IMG/VR virus record: IMGVR_UViG_3300031951_000197
Span: 1 to 55,578 of that record
DNA length: 55,578 nt
Source of the DNA: a virus
Strand: one strand, 5' to 3'
This document shows positions 32,702 to 40,073 of this stretch, piece by piece. Numbering within the stretch: the first letter of the stretch is position 1; the number at the start of each line of letters is the position of its first letter. The position numbers and the translations under genes are program-made. The notes beneath the pieces are model-generated. The model worked only from the letters and a program-made list of their open reading frames with translations. It had not been told where the DNA came from and searched no databases.

Positions 32702-34522
32702 TCATCCCAACCTTCCTGCTAGTGAAAGAACAGAACCTGGTGTGCCTGGTGCTTGGGCTGCGCCTGCCGCACCTGGGCCGCCTGGGCCTAACGCACCAAG
32801 TAACTGGTCAAGTGACGGCTGGCCGCCACCTTGCGTTGGTTGTTCCATGCCCATTCCAGGCATTGACAAACCTGGCATTGTTTCTGGTGCGCCTTGTGGG
32901 GCTTGTGCCGCTTGGCGTTCTTGTGCGCGTTTCTGTGCGGCTTCGATTGCTTCAGCAAGGTTCATTTTGTCTGTTGCCACCATTCTTGCGATATAAGCCA
33001 AATCAGCGGGTTGATATGGTCCATTCGGGTCGGCTGCTTGGGATTGGAGACTGGAAAGCAGGGCTGCTTCCACACCTTCCGCAACGATGCGGTCATGTTC
33101 AAGTTCTGGGTCGGTGATGAGTGGGTCTGCTTCACGGGCCGATTCTTTGGACATAAGTCCCGTACCAAGTCTTTGGCCAAGTCCGACGATGAGGGCATTA
33201 ACATCAGACCCCGACGACGGGTACGAAACATAGTGGAAGTCTGTTTCCCAAATTTTGTTTGGAACATAGTCAACCTTTGCGTTTGTTTGTTTGCCTGCAA
33301 TAAAGAATGATTTGGGTTGGTCACCCCAGTAGGCTTTTTCGATTCCGATAGCGATACGGTCTTCTTCGAAGATGGATGCTTCGAAAATCTTTTGTGCTTC
33401 TTGTACTTTGAAGTCAACTGTTGCTGCCAGTACGGTTTCGCCACGGCGACCTGTACGAATGTTGGATGCGGATTCTCCACCGAATTCTGCGGGGATTCCA
33501 CCTTCGAGCCGTTCTTGGCGTTCGAGGCGGTCCATCGCTACATCGGTTTTGTAACCTGGGTTGGTTTGCAACTGTTGAATGTCGCCACCTTTGACAACAC
33601 CCAACTGTCCTAGTTTGCCGTCTGCGGTTTGGATGATTTCAGGGTTTTCTCCTGGGCGAGCAATCAGGTATTCATCTGGGAAGATACCACGCTCAATAGC
33701 GATTTCGGTGAGGGCTTGGAGCCGTGCGCGGGTGTAGAACATCCCAACCATGTTGTCGAATTGGCCGCGTACTTCGTCGAGGGTGATTCGGCGTGGTACT
33801 ACTGCTAATGGCATACCTGTGCGATTAGGGATGCGCTCCAGTTCCACCGCTTCCATCCAGCCTGTGTCTGAGTGGGTGCCATCGTCAGCGCCCATAGCCA
33901 CAAGCACGAGTTCGTTTCCACAAACATATTCGAGAATTCGGTAACGCGAATCTGCTGTGACTTTACCCATGTTGAGATTGGAGACTTGTGAACCATAGTT
34001 TTTGAGAAGCCACGACGCATCTTTGACATAGGTGAATATTACATTCTCTGGCACAATGTCGTCAGGGTCTTCAGTGAAAGCAGGGTAGGTGTCTAGCGGG
34101 TTGCGTACCTGCCAGGTGGGCATATTCTTTTTGAAGTCTGGTTTCAATACGATTGGGCTGGTGCCGTATGCAAGTAGCAGTCGGGCGCGGCGACGCATTT
34201 TAAGGTCGAAACGGTTGTGGTCCCACATGGATTCCATAGCGCGTTTACGCATACGAGCCATTTTGGCTGATTGTTCCACACCATCTTTAAGGGGTGGGAA
34301 GTATGGGGATGGGAGAACAGATGCTACACGCATAGCCATCTGGTCAATACCTTGGGTGGCCAGGTTTGCTACTGATGCACGGGCGTTACGGTCCAATTCG
34401 TTTAACGGTACGATTAGTTCGCCGCGTGTCATTTCACGGACTTCACGCATACGCTCCATAACTGGTCCCGTAGCCTTTTTACGGGCGGTGAACATCGCCA
34501 CTATTTCTTCGACAGTCCTCAT
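32702..34522 (-). CDS. portal protein
   Basis: A 606-residue portal. Features: ARASVANLATQGIDQMAMRV, RKRAMESMWDHNRFDLKMRR, NPLDTYPAFTEDPDDIVPEN, RIPNRTGMPLAVVPRRITLD and a Pro/Gly-rich C-terminal tail (about the last 70 residues, GGGQPSLDQLLGALGPGG). Portal rings form the DNA gate at one capsid vertex. I choose the ATG at 34522 (MRTVEEI) because GGAG lies 6 bases upstream, over a GTG at 34534. It follows the terminase gene as usual. Confidence 0.82.
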   Translation of the reverse strand: MRTVEEIVAMFTARKKATGPVMERMREVREMTRGELIVPLNELDRNARASVANLATQGIDQMAMRVASVLPSPYFPPLKDGVEQSAKMARMRKRAMESMWDHNRFDLKMRRRARLLLAYGTSPIVLKPDFKKNMPTWQVRNPLDTYPAFTEDPDDIVPENVIFTYVKDASWLLKNYGSQVSNLNMGKVTADSRYRILEYVCGNELVLVAMGADDGTHSDTGWMEAVELERIPNRTGMPLAVVPRRITLDEVRGQFDNMVGMFYTRARLQALTEIAIERGIFPDEYLIARPGENPEIIQTADGKLGQLGVVKGGDIQQLQTNPGYKTDVAMDRLERQERLEGGIPAEFGGESASNIRTGRRGETVLAATVDFKVQEAQKIFEASIFEEDRIAIGIEKAYWGDQPKSFFIAGKQTNAKVDYVPNKIWETDFHYVSYPSSGSDVNALIVGLGQRLGTGLMSKESAREADPLITDPELEHDRIVAEGVEAALLSSLQSQAADPNGPYQPADLAYIARMVATDKMNLAEAIEAAQKRAQERQAAQAPQGAPETMPGLSMPGMGMEQPTQGGGQPSLDQLLGALGPGGPGAAGAAQAPGTPGSVLSLAGRLG

Positions 34523-34579
34523 CCAGTTCTCCACTATTAGTTTGTCATAGTATAAACCACTAATTGTATTTAGAAATGG

Positions 34580-36565
34580 TTACATCCAAGATGGTCGCCA
34601 CATTCGGGGTGGTGGTTTCACTCCTGTGAGCGACGGTGCGTGTAATTCTGCGAACCAATGTGCCATCACAAGGTCGGTTCCTCGTTTTTTGTCACGGGTC
34701 CAGGTTGTCATTTCGTCTAGGAACGCAAGAGTTTTCCAGTTGTCTCGCATTGTTGGTAGCCGTATTTGTCCTGTGCGCCATAGTGGGGGCAGTAATGCTT
34801 CTACTCCTAGGGTTTCGTCTATTTTGTTGCGGTGAGTGGTGTGTGGTACGACATTAACTCTGTGTAAGGCTTGCCATCTGCGAACAAAATCGTGGGCCAA
34901 CAGGAATCTTTGGGCTGCGTTTACTTCAATTATCCAATGTGTTATTGGATATCCCAGGTTTGCTGACCTGTGTTGCCAGTCATCCATGATTCCTGAGTAT
35001 TCACCTGTGCCAACAGAGTAGCCAAGTAGTTCTTCTGCTGTGAGTTTGCAGCGTTCGAGGTCTATTAGGTATCTGAGGTTTGTTTTGGGTTGGTATAGCC
35101 ACCATTGAACAGCCCAAAATTCGGATGGTGAAGGGTCTACAGAGGCAATAGAAATTATTGGTTGGTGTAGGTGGGGTGGTATGTAGCCTGGTTTTCTGTC
35201 GTTGTCGATGCAGCCTGGGTATTGTACGCCGTCTGAGCCTATTCCGCCTGTGGCCCAGGTTCGTTCGATGAGGTAGTTTCCTGCGTCGAGGTCTTCTTGT
35301 TGGTATACGACTTTGAATTTGTTGGGGTTGGAGTGTCGTATGAACGAAAGGTCTTTCCAGGATAGGCGGTGTGGGTCCAGTAGGGGTCCTTGCGGCCAGG
35401 GTTGGGAATCCCTTCGGCGCGATTTCGGGCCATCATCAAGTTCTTCATAATATGCTTTATAAACCAGGTGGTGATATTTTTTCTTTTTAACTGGTTCTTT
35501 AGTTTGTTGTAGTTTGTCGAGAAGTGTGACATCTTCTCCATCGTAGTCGTCGTCGAAGTCGTCGTATGTTTCTTTGGATAGGCAGTGGGCGTATAGGTCT
35601 GCTGGTCCTAGTCTTTGTCCTACTACTGCTAGTAGGCCGCCTGGGTCTACGCGGGCTTCTGCTACGGAGTCCCAGCGTTCTATGAGTTTGTCTCTGGCTG
35701 CGGATTCTTTGGCGTTTTCTGGGCCTGCCACATCGTCGAATAGGCATAGGTCGGCGCGGTGTCCGATGAATTCTGCTTCGATTCCGTATGCGGATACGGT
35801 TGGTTCTTTGTTGTCTAGACCGCCGACACCTAGTTGTTCGACAATGAATTCTTCTGCTCGCCATAGGCCGCCGCTGGCTGCTGGTTTGAATCTGCCGTAG
35901 TCGTGGGCGAGGCAGGCTTCAGCGTTTAGGGCTAACCCTTTCTTTACCAGTTCGGGGTCTGGTTCTAGTGGGAAGGGTCGTTCTAAGGTTTCGCGGATTC
36001 GGCGGGAGTATTGTTTGGCCATTGACGCAGAAATAGAACCAATCATGATTCGGATGGCACGGTTTCGTACTATGACCCATACTGCGACATCATGCCATAG
36101 GGTTGATTTGCCTGCACCTGGGGCAACATTGACGACACAGAATTCTTTTTCTGGGGATTCCAACCATTTAACAATCTGTAAGGCAGCGTCTACCTGCCAC
36201 GGTGACGGGACTCGACCCAAATATCTGCGACGGAAGTAGTCGAAATCTTCTAAACCGCGTTTTGCTTCGTCTGATAAATCACCGTATTGGCGTACTGCTG
36301 GTAAGTCTATTGCTTCGGTGATGGCTTGTTTATATGCGTCAGCGTCGCGGCCACCAGTTACTTTAGATTTGCGTACCCCTAGGTCGGCTGCTTTTATTTC
36401 TGCCCCTACTTGTTTGGCTTTAGCATCCCATTTTTGGCCTGTGTTGACATGGATGCCAACCATCGCTGAGGCTTCTTTGATGGTTAGGCCGCTGGAGCGT
36501 AAGGCAAAAAACTTGGCACGGATTTCTGCTGGCAGTTTACGTCTGCCCGAAAACTCATTGCCCAT
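34580..36565 (-). CDS. terL: terminase large subunit with N-terminal HTH
   Basis: A 661-residue terminase. Residues about 10-55 form an HTH (LPAEIRAKFFALRSSGLTIKEASAMVG), a small-subunit-like DNA-binding module fused to the large subunit; no separate small terminase was found. VVNVAPGAGKSTLWHDV is Walker A, DLCLFDDVAG Walker B, and ISIASVDPSPSEFWAVQ the start of the RNase H-like nuclease. It pumps and cuts DNA during packaging and is one of the first genes of the virion operon. Confidence 0.88.
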   Translation of the reverse strand: MGNEFSGRRKLPAEIRAKFFALRSSGLTIKEASAMVGIHVNTGQKWDAKAKQVGAEIKAADLGVRKSKVTGGRDADAYKQAITEAIDLPAVRQYGDLSDEAKRGLEDFDYFRRRYLGRVPSPWQVDAALQIVKWLESPEKEFCVVNVAPGAGKSTLWHDVAVWVIVRNRAIRIMIGSISASMAKQYSRRIRETLERPFPLEPDPELVKKGLALNAEACLAHDYGRFKPAASGGLWRAEEFIVEQLGVGGLDNKEPTVSAYGIEAEFIGHRADLCLFDDVAGPENAKESAARDKLIERWDSVAEARVDPGGLLAVVGQRLGPADLYAHCLSKETYDDFDDDYDGEDVTLLDKLQQTKEPVKKKKYHHLVYKAYYEELDDGPKSRRRDSQPWPQGPLLDPHRLSWKDLSFIRHSNPNKFKVVYQQEDLDAGNYLIERTWATGGIGSDGVQYPGCIDNDRKPGYIPPHLHQPIISIASVDPSPSEFWAVQWWLYQPKTNLRYLIDLERCKLTAEELLGYSVGTGEYSGIMDDWQHRSANLGYPITHWIIEVNAAQRFLLAHDFVRRWQALHRVNVVPHTTHRNKIDETLGVEALLPPLWRTGQIRLPTMRDNWKTLAFLDEMTTWTRDKKRGTDLVMAHWFAELHAPSLTGVKPPPRMWRPSWM

Positions 36566-36830
36566 AGTTTGCTAGTTTCTCCAATCGGTGTATCTCCGAC
36601 TGTAGTTCACGGTTTTCTGCCCGTAGGCGTTCAATCTCATCAGCGGCTTGACCGTTGATATGCCATGAATCGCAATAATCGCAGTCCAACTTTGAATCCC
36701 GTAGTCGGGTCACAATGTCATCCTGTGTCGCTCTCATATATGCGCCCCGCATCTCATCCCAATCCATCACATCATCCTTCCGTAAATCCCAAAAATTAGC
36801 ACCCGAATACTTCCACCATCGAGGCAACAT
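36555..36830 (-). CDS. small coiled-coil protein with the shared block
   Basis: A 91-residue protein with an N-terminal MLPRWWKYSGANFWDLRKDD, the segment DDIVTRL to IERLRAE that is identical to part of 5814-6005, and a coiled-coil end (NRELQSEIHRLEKLANYG). AAGGG lies 6 bases before the ATG at 36830, which also overlaps the previous stop. It immediately precedes the terminase and overlaps it by 11 bases; it could be a small terminase-like accessory. Confidence 0.65.
   Translation of the reverse strand: MLPRWWKYSGANFWDLRKDDVMDWDEMRGAYMRATQDDIVTRLRDSKLDCDYCDSWHINGQAADEIERLRAENRELQSEIHRLEKLANYGQ
36627..36722. repeat. 96-bp exact repeat, copy 2
   Basis: Identical to 5904-5999. Ends of identity are sharp, inside two genes whose flanks are unrelated. 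Confidence 0.9.
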
Positions 36831-36919
36831 CATTTACCCTTCCCGTGTCGTTTCCTATCTAACCACAAAGTCACACCCAGATTCAACAACCCTATAAACC
36901 AGCCAACAAAATATTTCAA
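36830..36919 (-). CDS. conserved small membrane protein, TTG start
   Basis: A 29-residue product, (L)KYFVGWFIGLLNLGVTLWL followed by DRKRHGKGK: one membrane helix with a basic end. It matches the phage L protein at 3110-3262 in helix and LDRKRHGK tail. The start is TTG at 36919 behind GAAAGAG; the stop overlaps the next ATG. It is the first gene of the virion operon. Function unknown. Confidence 0.6.
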   Translation of the reverse strand: MKYFVGWFIGLLNLGVTLWLDRKRHGKGK

Positions 36920-36979
36920 CAAAAACTCTTTCGGTACCGTTGCATCATACCATCATAGGTGTATCATGTTCCCAGGGTT

Positions 36980-37011
36980 GAGCCACAGGGTAACCCTTCC
37001 CCTGTTGGCTC
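36980..37011. other. strong hairpin upstream of the virion operon
   Basis: GAGCCACAGGG pairs with CCCTGTTGGCTC (11 base pairs with one bulged T) around a loop TAACCCTTC. No T-run follows on either strand, so an RNA leader structure, protein site or origin element is more likely than a terminator. Confidence 0.6.
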
Positions 37012-37329
37012 CCCACCCTATTTACAATCTGACGAACCACACAAGTGGGGGAGCAAGTCCTAGACCCTGGATGAAACGATGAATACGCCAGGAACGGAAA
37101 CAGCGGCCAGAAATGGGGACCGACCTCTATTCATCAAAACTGCCACAAGTACCCCACCCAGACGGGGGGCGAAAATGATACAGACAGAGGTAACAAGAAT
37201 TTAAGAAATTCAGGTGTCGGCTAAAAACATTTGGTCACGGCCACCTACAGAACAAAACTGTAAAGCGTGGGGGGGAACCAAAAACCAGCACCACACCAAA
37301 CAACTACCGCGCCCCTACACGGGGCTTGC

Positions 37330-37485
37330 TACCAAAAAACCCAAACAACCCACCACACAAGTCCAACCCCCAACCACCCACAAAACAAACAACACACAAA
37401 AACACCAAAAACAACCAACCCCCCTCAAAAGCAAAAACCCCAAACACAACCCAACCAAACACCCGACAACAAAGCACCCCCAGGT
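37330..37485. other. strand-asymmetric A/C-only tract
   Basis: About 155 bases with only four G on the plus strand and few T (blocks such as CCCAAACAACCCACCACACA). It is flanked by the perfect hairpins GCCCC-TACAC-GGGGC (37311-37325) and AGCACC-CCCA-GGTGCT (37473-37488). A long frame on the minus strand through it is a by-product of composition. Confidence 0.75.
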
Positions 37486-37610
37486 GCTGCGTTAGAACAA
37501 CCCCAACCCCAAACAAAACAATGAATATCTCAAAAACCTTATACAATATAGGGGGGCGGGGTGCCTCGGCATATGCCCCAGTTTATGCTATTGTATGTTT
37601 CTGTAATATG

Positions 37611-37623
37611 GTTACATTGTAAC
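37611..37623. promoter_or_regulatory. perfect dyad GTTACATTGTAAC, candidate operator
   Basis: GTTACA-T-TGTAAC is a perfect inverted repeat. Related half-sites (GGTAAC twice at 37640-37665, and GTTAC..GTAAC around 37730-37745) follow, suggesting several sites for one regulator in front of the early promoters. Confidence 0.45.
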
Positions 37624-37704
37624 GAAGGAATACTACCGATAGGTAACCTACCGTCAGGTAACTTAGACCCTAATTGTAACGGTACCACAAAAATAGTGAA
37701 AACT

Positions 37705-37722
37705 TGTTAGGTCTGCCTAACA
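37705..37722 (+). terminator. hairpin with T-rich tail, possible terminator or operator
   Basis: TGTTAGG-TCTG-CCTAACA is a 7-bp stem with a 4-base loop, followed on the plus strand by TCCTTTTGTTAC. The stem is A/T-poor enough to form but the T-run is short; it could equally be a protein-binding dyad. Confidence 0.35.
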
Positions 37723-37745
37723 TCCTTTTGTTACTTGTTGGTAAC

Positions 37746-37774
37746 TTGACATGGCTAGTTGTGTGTGGTAGTGC
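37746..37774 (+). promoter_or_regulatory. weak member of the early promoter family
   Basis: TTGACA, a 17-base spacer starting TGGCTAGTTG, then TAGTGC as a poor -10. The -35 and first part of the spacer resemble the three stronger early promoters. Confidence 0.35.
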
Positions 37775-37822
37775 GTACATATGTTCGTGTTTGTGGTGTG
37801 ACGAATGTCACATGGTTTACTA

Positions 37823-37851
37823 TTGACAAGGGTAGTTGGGGCTAGTAAAGT
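37823..37851 (+). promoter_or_regulatory. early promoter P1
   Basis: TTGACA (37823-37828), 17-base spacer AGGGTAGTTGGGGCTAG, TAAAGT (37846-37851): a near-consensus primary-sigma promoter reading into the plus-strand early block. Confidence 0.75.
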
Positions 37852-37915
37852 AGATTAGGTAAGGTTGAGTGAGTGAGAAGGGCTAGAAGAAATTCTAGGA
37901 ATCTTGCGAATTGAC

Positions 37916-37944
37916 TTGACAAGGGTAGTTAGGTTTAGTAAGGT
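37916..37944 (+). promoter_or_regulatory. early promoter P2
   Basis: TTGACA (37916-37921), 17-base spacer AGGGTAGTTAGGTTTAG, TAAGGT (37939-37944), 33 bases before the first early ATG. Shares most of its spacer with P1 and with the promoter at 39335. Confidence 0.75.
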
Positions 37945-37976
37945 CAAAGGGTAAGGGAAATACAAGAAAGGGAAAC

Positions 37977-38147
37977 ATGACTAGGAAAGATTACGAGAAA
38001 ATAGCCGCCGAAATTTGGTTAGTCCGTCTCATGGCTAATAGTGACCAAGTAACTTTAGATAGGGTGGCTAGTTGTTTGGCCGTAGTATTCAAGGAAGATA
38101 ATCCACGCTTCCAGATGGATAAATTTTTAGAGGCTTGTCGATTCTAA
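37977..38147 (+). CDS. small early protein, RKDYE family
   Basis: A 56-residue protein (MTRKDYEKIAAEIW..., DNPRFQMDKFLEACRF). This MTRKDY...A..F..DNPRF.... pattern is one I associate with short hypothetical proteins of actinophages. AAAGGG precedes the ATG. First gene behind promoters P1 and P2. Confidence 0.7.
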   Translation: MTRKDYEKIAAEIWLVRLMANSDQVTLDRVASCLAVVFKEDNPRFQMDKFLEACRF

Positions 38148-38156
38148 CAAGTCTCA

Positions 38157-38201
38157 CCCTTAGTCCGATATAGTCGGCGCAGGCTCATGACCTACTAAGG
38201 G
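38157..38201 (+). promoter_or_regulatory. structured RNA leader (three-way junction-like)
   Basis: CCCTTAGT (38157-38164) and ACTAAGGG (38194-38201) form a perfect 8-bp closing stem. Inside are CCGA-TATAG-TCGG (38165-38177) and the dyad around AGGCTCATGACCT. It lies between the first and second early genes, just before the 16-bp repeat, and may control translation or processing downstream. Confidence 0.5.
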
Positions 38202-38205
38202 ACTA

Positions 38206-38221
38206 TGTTCCACATGGAACA
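38206..38221. repeat. 16-bp palindromic repeat TGTTCCACATGGAACA, copy 1
   Basis: TGTTCCA-CA-TGGAACA, an inverted repeat with a 2-base centre, 18 bases upstream of the ATG at 38240. The identical 16 bases occur at 39381-39396, again just before a GAAGGGAAA ribosome site. Confidence 0.8.
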
Positions 38222-38239
38222 TTACAACGAAGGGAAACA

Positions 38240-38395
38240 ATGCTAGAACAATTAGAAGTAACTGTCATTCACGATGACTACCTTATTCTCTATAGGTACA
38301 TAGGTGACGCTAACACTAAATGGCGTAGCATATTCGTGCATGGTGAGGATGAGGCTAAGGAATTTATCGCCACAATTAACGAGATAGGGAAATAG
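38240..38395 (+). CDS. small early protein
   Basis: A 51-residue acidic protein (MLEQLEVTVIHDDYLILYRY...). GAAGGGAAA lies upstream. Unknown function. Confidence 0.65.
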   Translation: MLEQLEVTVIHDDYLILYRYIGDANTKWRSIFVHGEDEAKEFIATINEIGK

Positions 38396-38409
38396 AAGGG
38401 AAACAACTA

Positions 38410-38604
38410 ATGGAAACATACATAAGCGCACATATGCGCCTAATAGAAGATACTGACGGCAACATAATCGACGCAGACTATTTCTGTAGCGATTCATGCC
38501 ACCAAAATTATTGCCTAATTTATAAAATACCTTATGAAGGATGGAACGGTTGCCACGAGGTTATGGCACCACAAGTATGCGAAAATTGTAAGAAGGAAAT
38601 TTAG
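38410..38604 (+). CDS. small zinc-binding early protein
   Basis: A 64-residue protein with FCSDSCHQNYC in the middle and VCENCKKEI at the end, a four-Cys pattern typical of small treble-clef/zinc-ribbon proteins. GAAGGGAAA precedes the ATG. Likely binds nucleic acid or a host protein. Confidence 0.7.
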   Translation: METYISAHMRLIEDTDGNIIDADYFCSDSCHQNYCLIYKIPYEGWNGCHEVMAPQVCENCKKEI

Positions 38605-38616
38605 AAGGGAAAAATA

Positions 38617-38931
38617 ATGACATACACACAACAACAATTAGAAGAACTAGAGAACTATTGCGACGAGGAGAGGATTCTCTATGACGCATTTAGGGCATAC
38701 CTAGACAACATCCATGACCCAGAAGACTGGGCAGAACATAAAGGAAACTTTGAGGATGATTATGTAGGTGAATATTCTGATGGTGCAGAATTCGCTTATC
38801 AGATAGTGGATGACCTATACAACATTAACGAAGACTTGCGACACTATTTTGACTATGACGCTTATTGGAGAGACTTACTTTATGGTGGCGATTATTGGAT
38901 TAGCGATGACGGCCATATTTTTAGAGGATAA
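38617..38931 (+). CDS. ArdA-like antirestriction protein (short)
   Basis: A 104-residue, very acidic protein. The second half, NFEDDYVGEYSDGAEFAYQI followed by VDDLYNINEDLRHYFDYDAY, WRDLLYGGDYW and DGHIFRG, matches the C-terminal domain of ArdA proteins, which mimic DNA and block type I restriction enzymes. Full ArdA has about 165 residues, so this is a C-terminal-domain-only form. In phage R it sits in the early block, where antirestriction would act. No homologue was seen in the phage L arm. Confidence 0.72.
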   Translation: MTYTQQQLEELENYCDEERILYDAFRAYLDNIHDPEDWAEHKGNFEDDYVGEYSDGAEFAYQIVDDLYNINEDLRHYFDYDAYWRDLLYGGDYWISDDGHIFRG

Positions 38932-38949
38932 CTAGAAAGGGAAATAGAA

Positions 38950-39132
38950 ATGGAAACAATATTTAAGGATAAGGAATTCATAATCGTAGTGAAACGAGGC
39001 TTGGAATTTGAGACTTCCGAATTAGACCACGCATTAAAAATTTTTGGTGAATGGTTTTCCAAAGGGTACACAGATACCGTGATTAAGGTTAGGAATACAA
39101 AATTACATTGGGATTATTTAGAAGGGAAATAG
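38950..39132 (+). CDS. small early protein
   Basis: A 60-residue mixed-charge protein (METIFKDKEFIIVVKRGLEF...). Preceded by AAAGGGAAA. No domain recognised. Confidence 0.6.
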   Translation: METIFKDKEFIIVVKRGLEFETSELDHALKIFGEWFSKGYTDTVIKVRNTKLHWDYLEGK

Positions 39133-39134
39133 AA

Positions 39135-39329
39135 ATGGCATACGGATACTTAAATGACATAATGAAACTGGCACCAAAATATGCACAAGGCTTGGTACTG
39201 ACTTTACAACTACGCCACGCCGAACAATTTAATTCTAAGAGTGATTACCATTTAGGATATCGGCAAGCGTTATCGGATGTCTATGACTTGGCACAAGAAG
39301 AATCTAGAACGGGAAAGGACATTAACTAA
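39135..39329 (+). CDS. small early protein
   Basis: A 64-residue helical protein (MAYGYLNDIMKLAPKYAQGL...). The ATG at 39135 follows GAAGGGAAATAGAA, the usual early ribosome site, 2 bases after the previous stop. It ends 5 bases before promoter P3. Unknown function. Confidence 0.65.
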   Translation: MAYGYLNDIMKLAPKYAQGLVLTLQLRHAEQFNSKSDYHLGYRQALSDVYDLAQEESRTGKDIN

Positions 39330-39334
39330 TAAAC

Positions 39335-39363
39335 TTGACAAGGCTAGTTAGGTAGTGTAAAGT
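39335..39363 (+). promoter_or_regulatory. early promoter P3
   Basis: TTGACA (39335-39340), 17-base spacer AGGCTAGTTAGGTAGTG, TAAAGT (39358-39363). Almost the same as P1/P2 including the GTAGTTAGG-like spacer; it would fire the second half of the early block. Confidence 0.75.
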
Positions 39364-39380
39364 AGTTATCAGTAAGGGAA

Positions 39381-39396
39381 TGTTCCACATGGAACA
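39381..39396. repeat. 16-bp palindromic repeat TGTTCCACATGGAACA, copy 2
   Basis: Identical to 38206-38221. It starts 18 bases after the P3 -10, so it overlaps or immediately follows the expected transcription start, and lies 20 bases before the next ATG. Confidence 0.8.
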
Positions 39397-39415
39397 ATTA
39401 CGAAGGGAAATAGAA

Positions 39416-39613
39416 ATGGATAAGAAGGTTAAGTGTTCATGTTGTGGCACGATGGTAGATAGTTTGGCTATCTTCCCAAACGATATGTGTTTATCGTGCT
39501 ATGCGATGGAACAAGACGCAAGGGAAAAGGCTATCGGTACTGTCCGATACATGGAAGAATTAAGACTAACAATACTAGGGACATTTGGTAGTCCCGTGAA
39601 GGGAAGGAAATAA
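39416..39613 (+). CDS. small zinc-finger early protein
   Basis: A 65-residue protein with VKCSCCG and MCLSCYAME: two Cys pairs of a short zinc finger. I use the ATG at 39416 with GAAGGGAAATAGAA in front; an in-frame ATG at 39380 lies inside the 16-bp repeat and is unlikely. Confidence 0.7.
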   Translation: MDKKVKCSCCGTMVDSLAIFPNDMCLSCYAMEQDAREKAIGTVRYMEELRLTILGTFGSPVKGRK

Positions 39614-39891
39614 TGGCAACGATGAAGGAAATTTATTTAGAGGCTTGGCATAGAGGCTATGACGGAGGCTTGGCAGATAAGGATAAAGGCTATGTCAATG
39701 ACAGTCCTTTATCTGGGGAATGGGCAGGGGAATCTATTCCCGAATTGTTAGGTGACCTAATCACGCAAGCGATGAACACAGGAATTAGTGTGCTAATGGA
39801 TATCGACGAAGACCACATTATTCAGGAATTGTGTGACGAATATGAGGATGGATATTTTGAGGCTAACGATATTGAAAGGGTATACGAATGA
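39613..39891 (+). CDS. acidic early protein
   Basis: A 92-residue acidic, helical protein (MATMKEIYLEAWHRGYDGGL..., DIDEDHIIQELCDEYEDGYF). Starts within the previous stop. No domain recognised. Confidence 0.65.
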   Translation: MATMKEIYLEAWHRGYDGGLADKDKGYVNDSPLSGEWAGESIPELLGDLITQAMNTGISVLMDIDEDHIIQELCDEYEDGYFEANDIERVYE

Positions 39892-40073
39892 GTAAGTACA
39901 CAGTGAAAACAACAGAAACTATCTACCATACATATGAGTTTGAGGCCAATTCTGAGGATGAGGTTTGGGATATGTTGCAAAACTTGTCCGATGAACAACT
40001 ACAAAACGATGACCTATATGGTGAACAATTTTTCGAGGTTACAGAAATTACAAAGGAAGGGAATGAAGGATGA
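39888..40073 (+). CDS. small early protein, KYT paralogue 1
   Basis: A 61-residue acidic protein (MSKYTVKTTETIYHTYEFEA...). KYTV...E...HTYEFEA.SEDE is repeated in the protein at 40282-40470. Overlaps both neighbours by 4 bases. Likely a small binding domain; role unknown. Confidence 0.65.
   Translation: MSKYTVKTTETIYHTYEFEANSEDEVWDMLQNLSDEQLQNDDLYGEQFFEVTEITKEGNEG

Larger units (their letters stand above)
36920..37976. other. divergent control region without genes
   Basis: About 1.06 kb between the minus-strand virion operon and the plus-strand early block. I see no convincing gene in it. It holds, left to right: a strong hairpin (36980-37011), an almost G-free tract (37330-37485), several dyads containing GTTAC/GTAAC (37611-37623 and others), a hairpin at 37705-37722 and three related promoters. 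It is the best candidate for the replication origin or packaging site, but neither can be shown from sequence alone. Confidence 0.7.

Noticed and set aside
36555-36830. This gene as a classical small terminase subunit
   Set aside because: The HTH normally found in the small subunit is already fused to the large subunit, and the shared CDYC block occurs also in a recombination-module gene, so the position alone is not enough.
37304-37546. An 80-residue minus-strand frame rich in Gly, Val, Phe and Leu that looks like a membrane protein
   Set aside because: It lies in the A/C-only tract; long open frames and apparent hydrophobicity follow from the composition. No ribosome site and no homologue in the other phage.
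37214-37622. Plus-strand frames of 85-98 residues made of Lys, Pro, Thr, Gln and Asn
   Set aside because: Low-complexity products of the same skewed tract, in several frames at once, without start signals.
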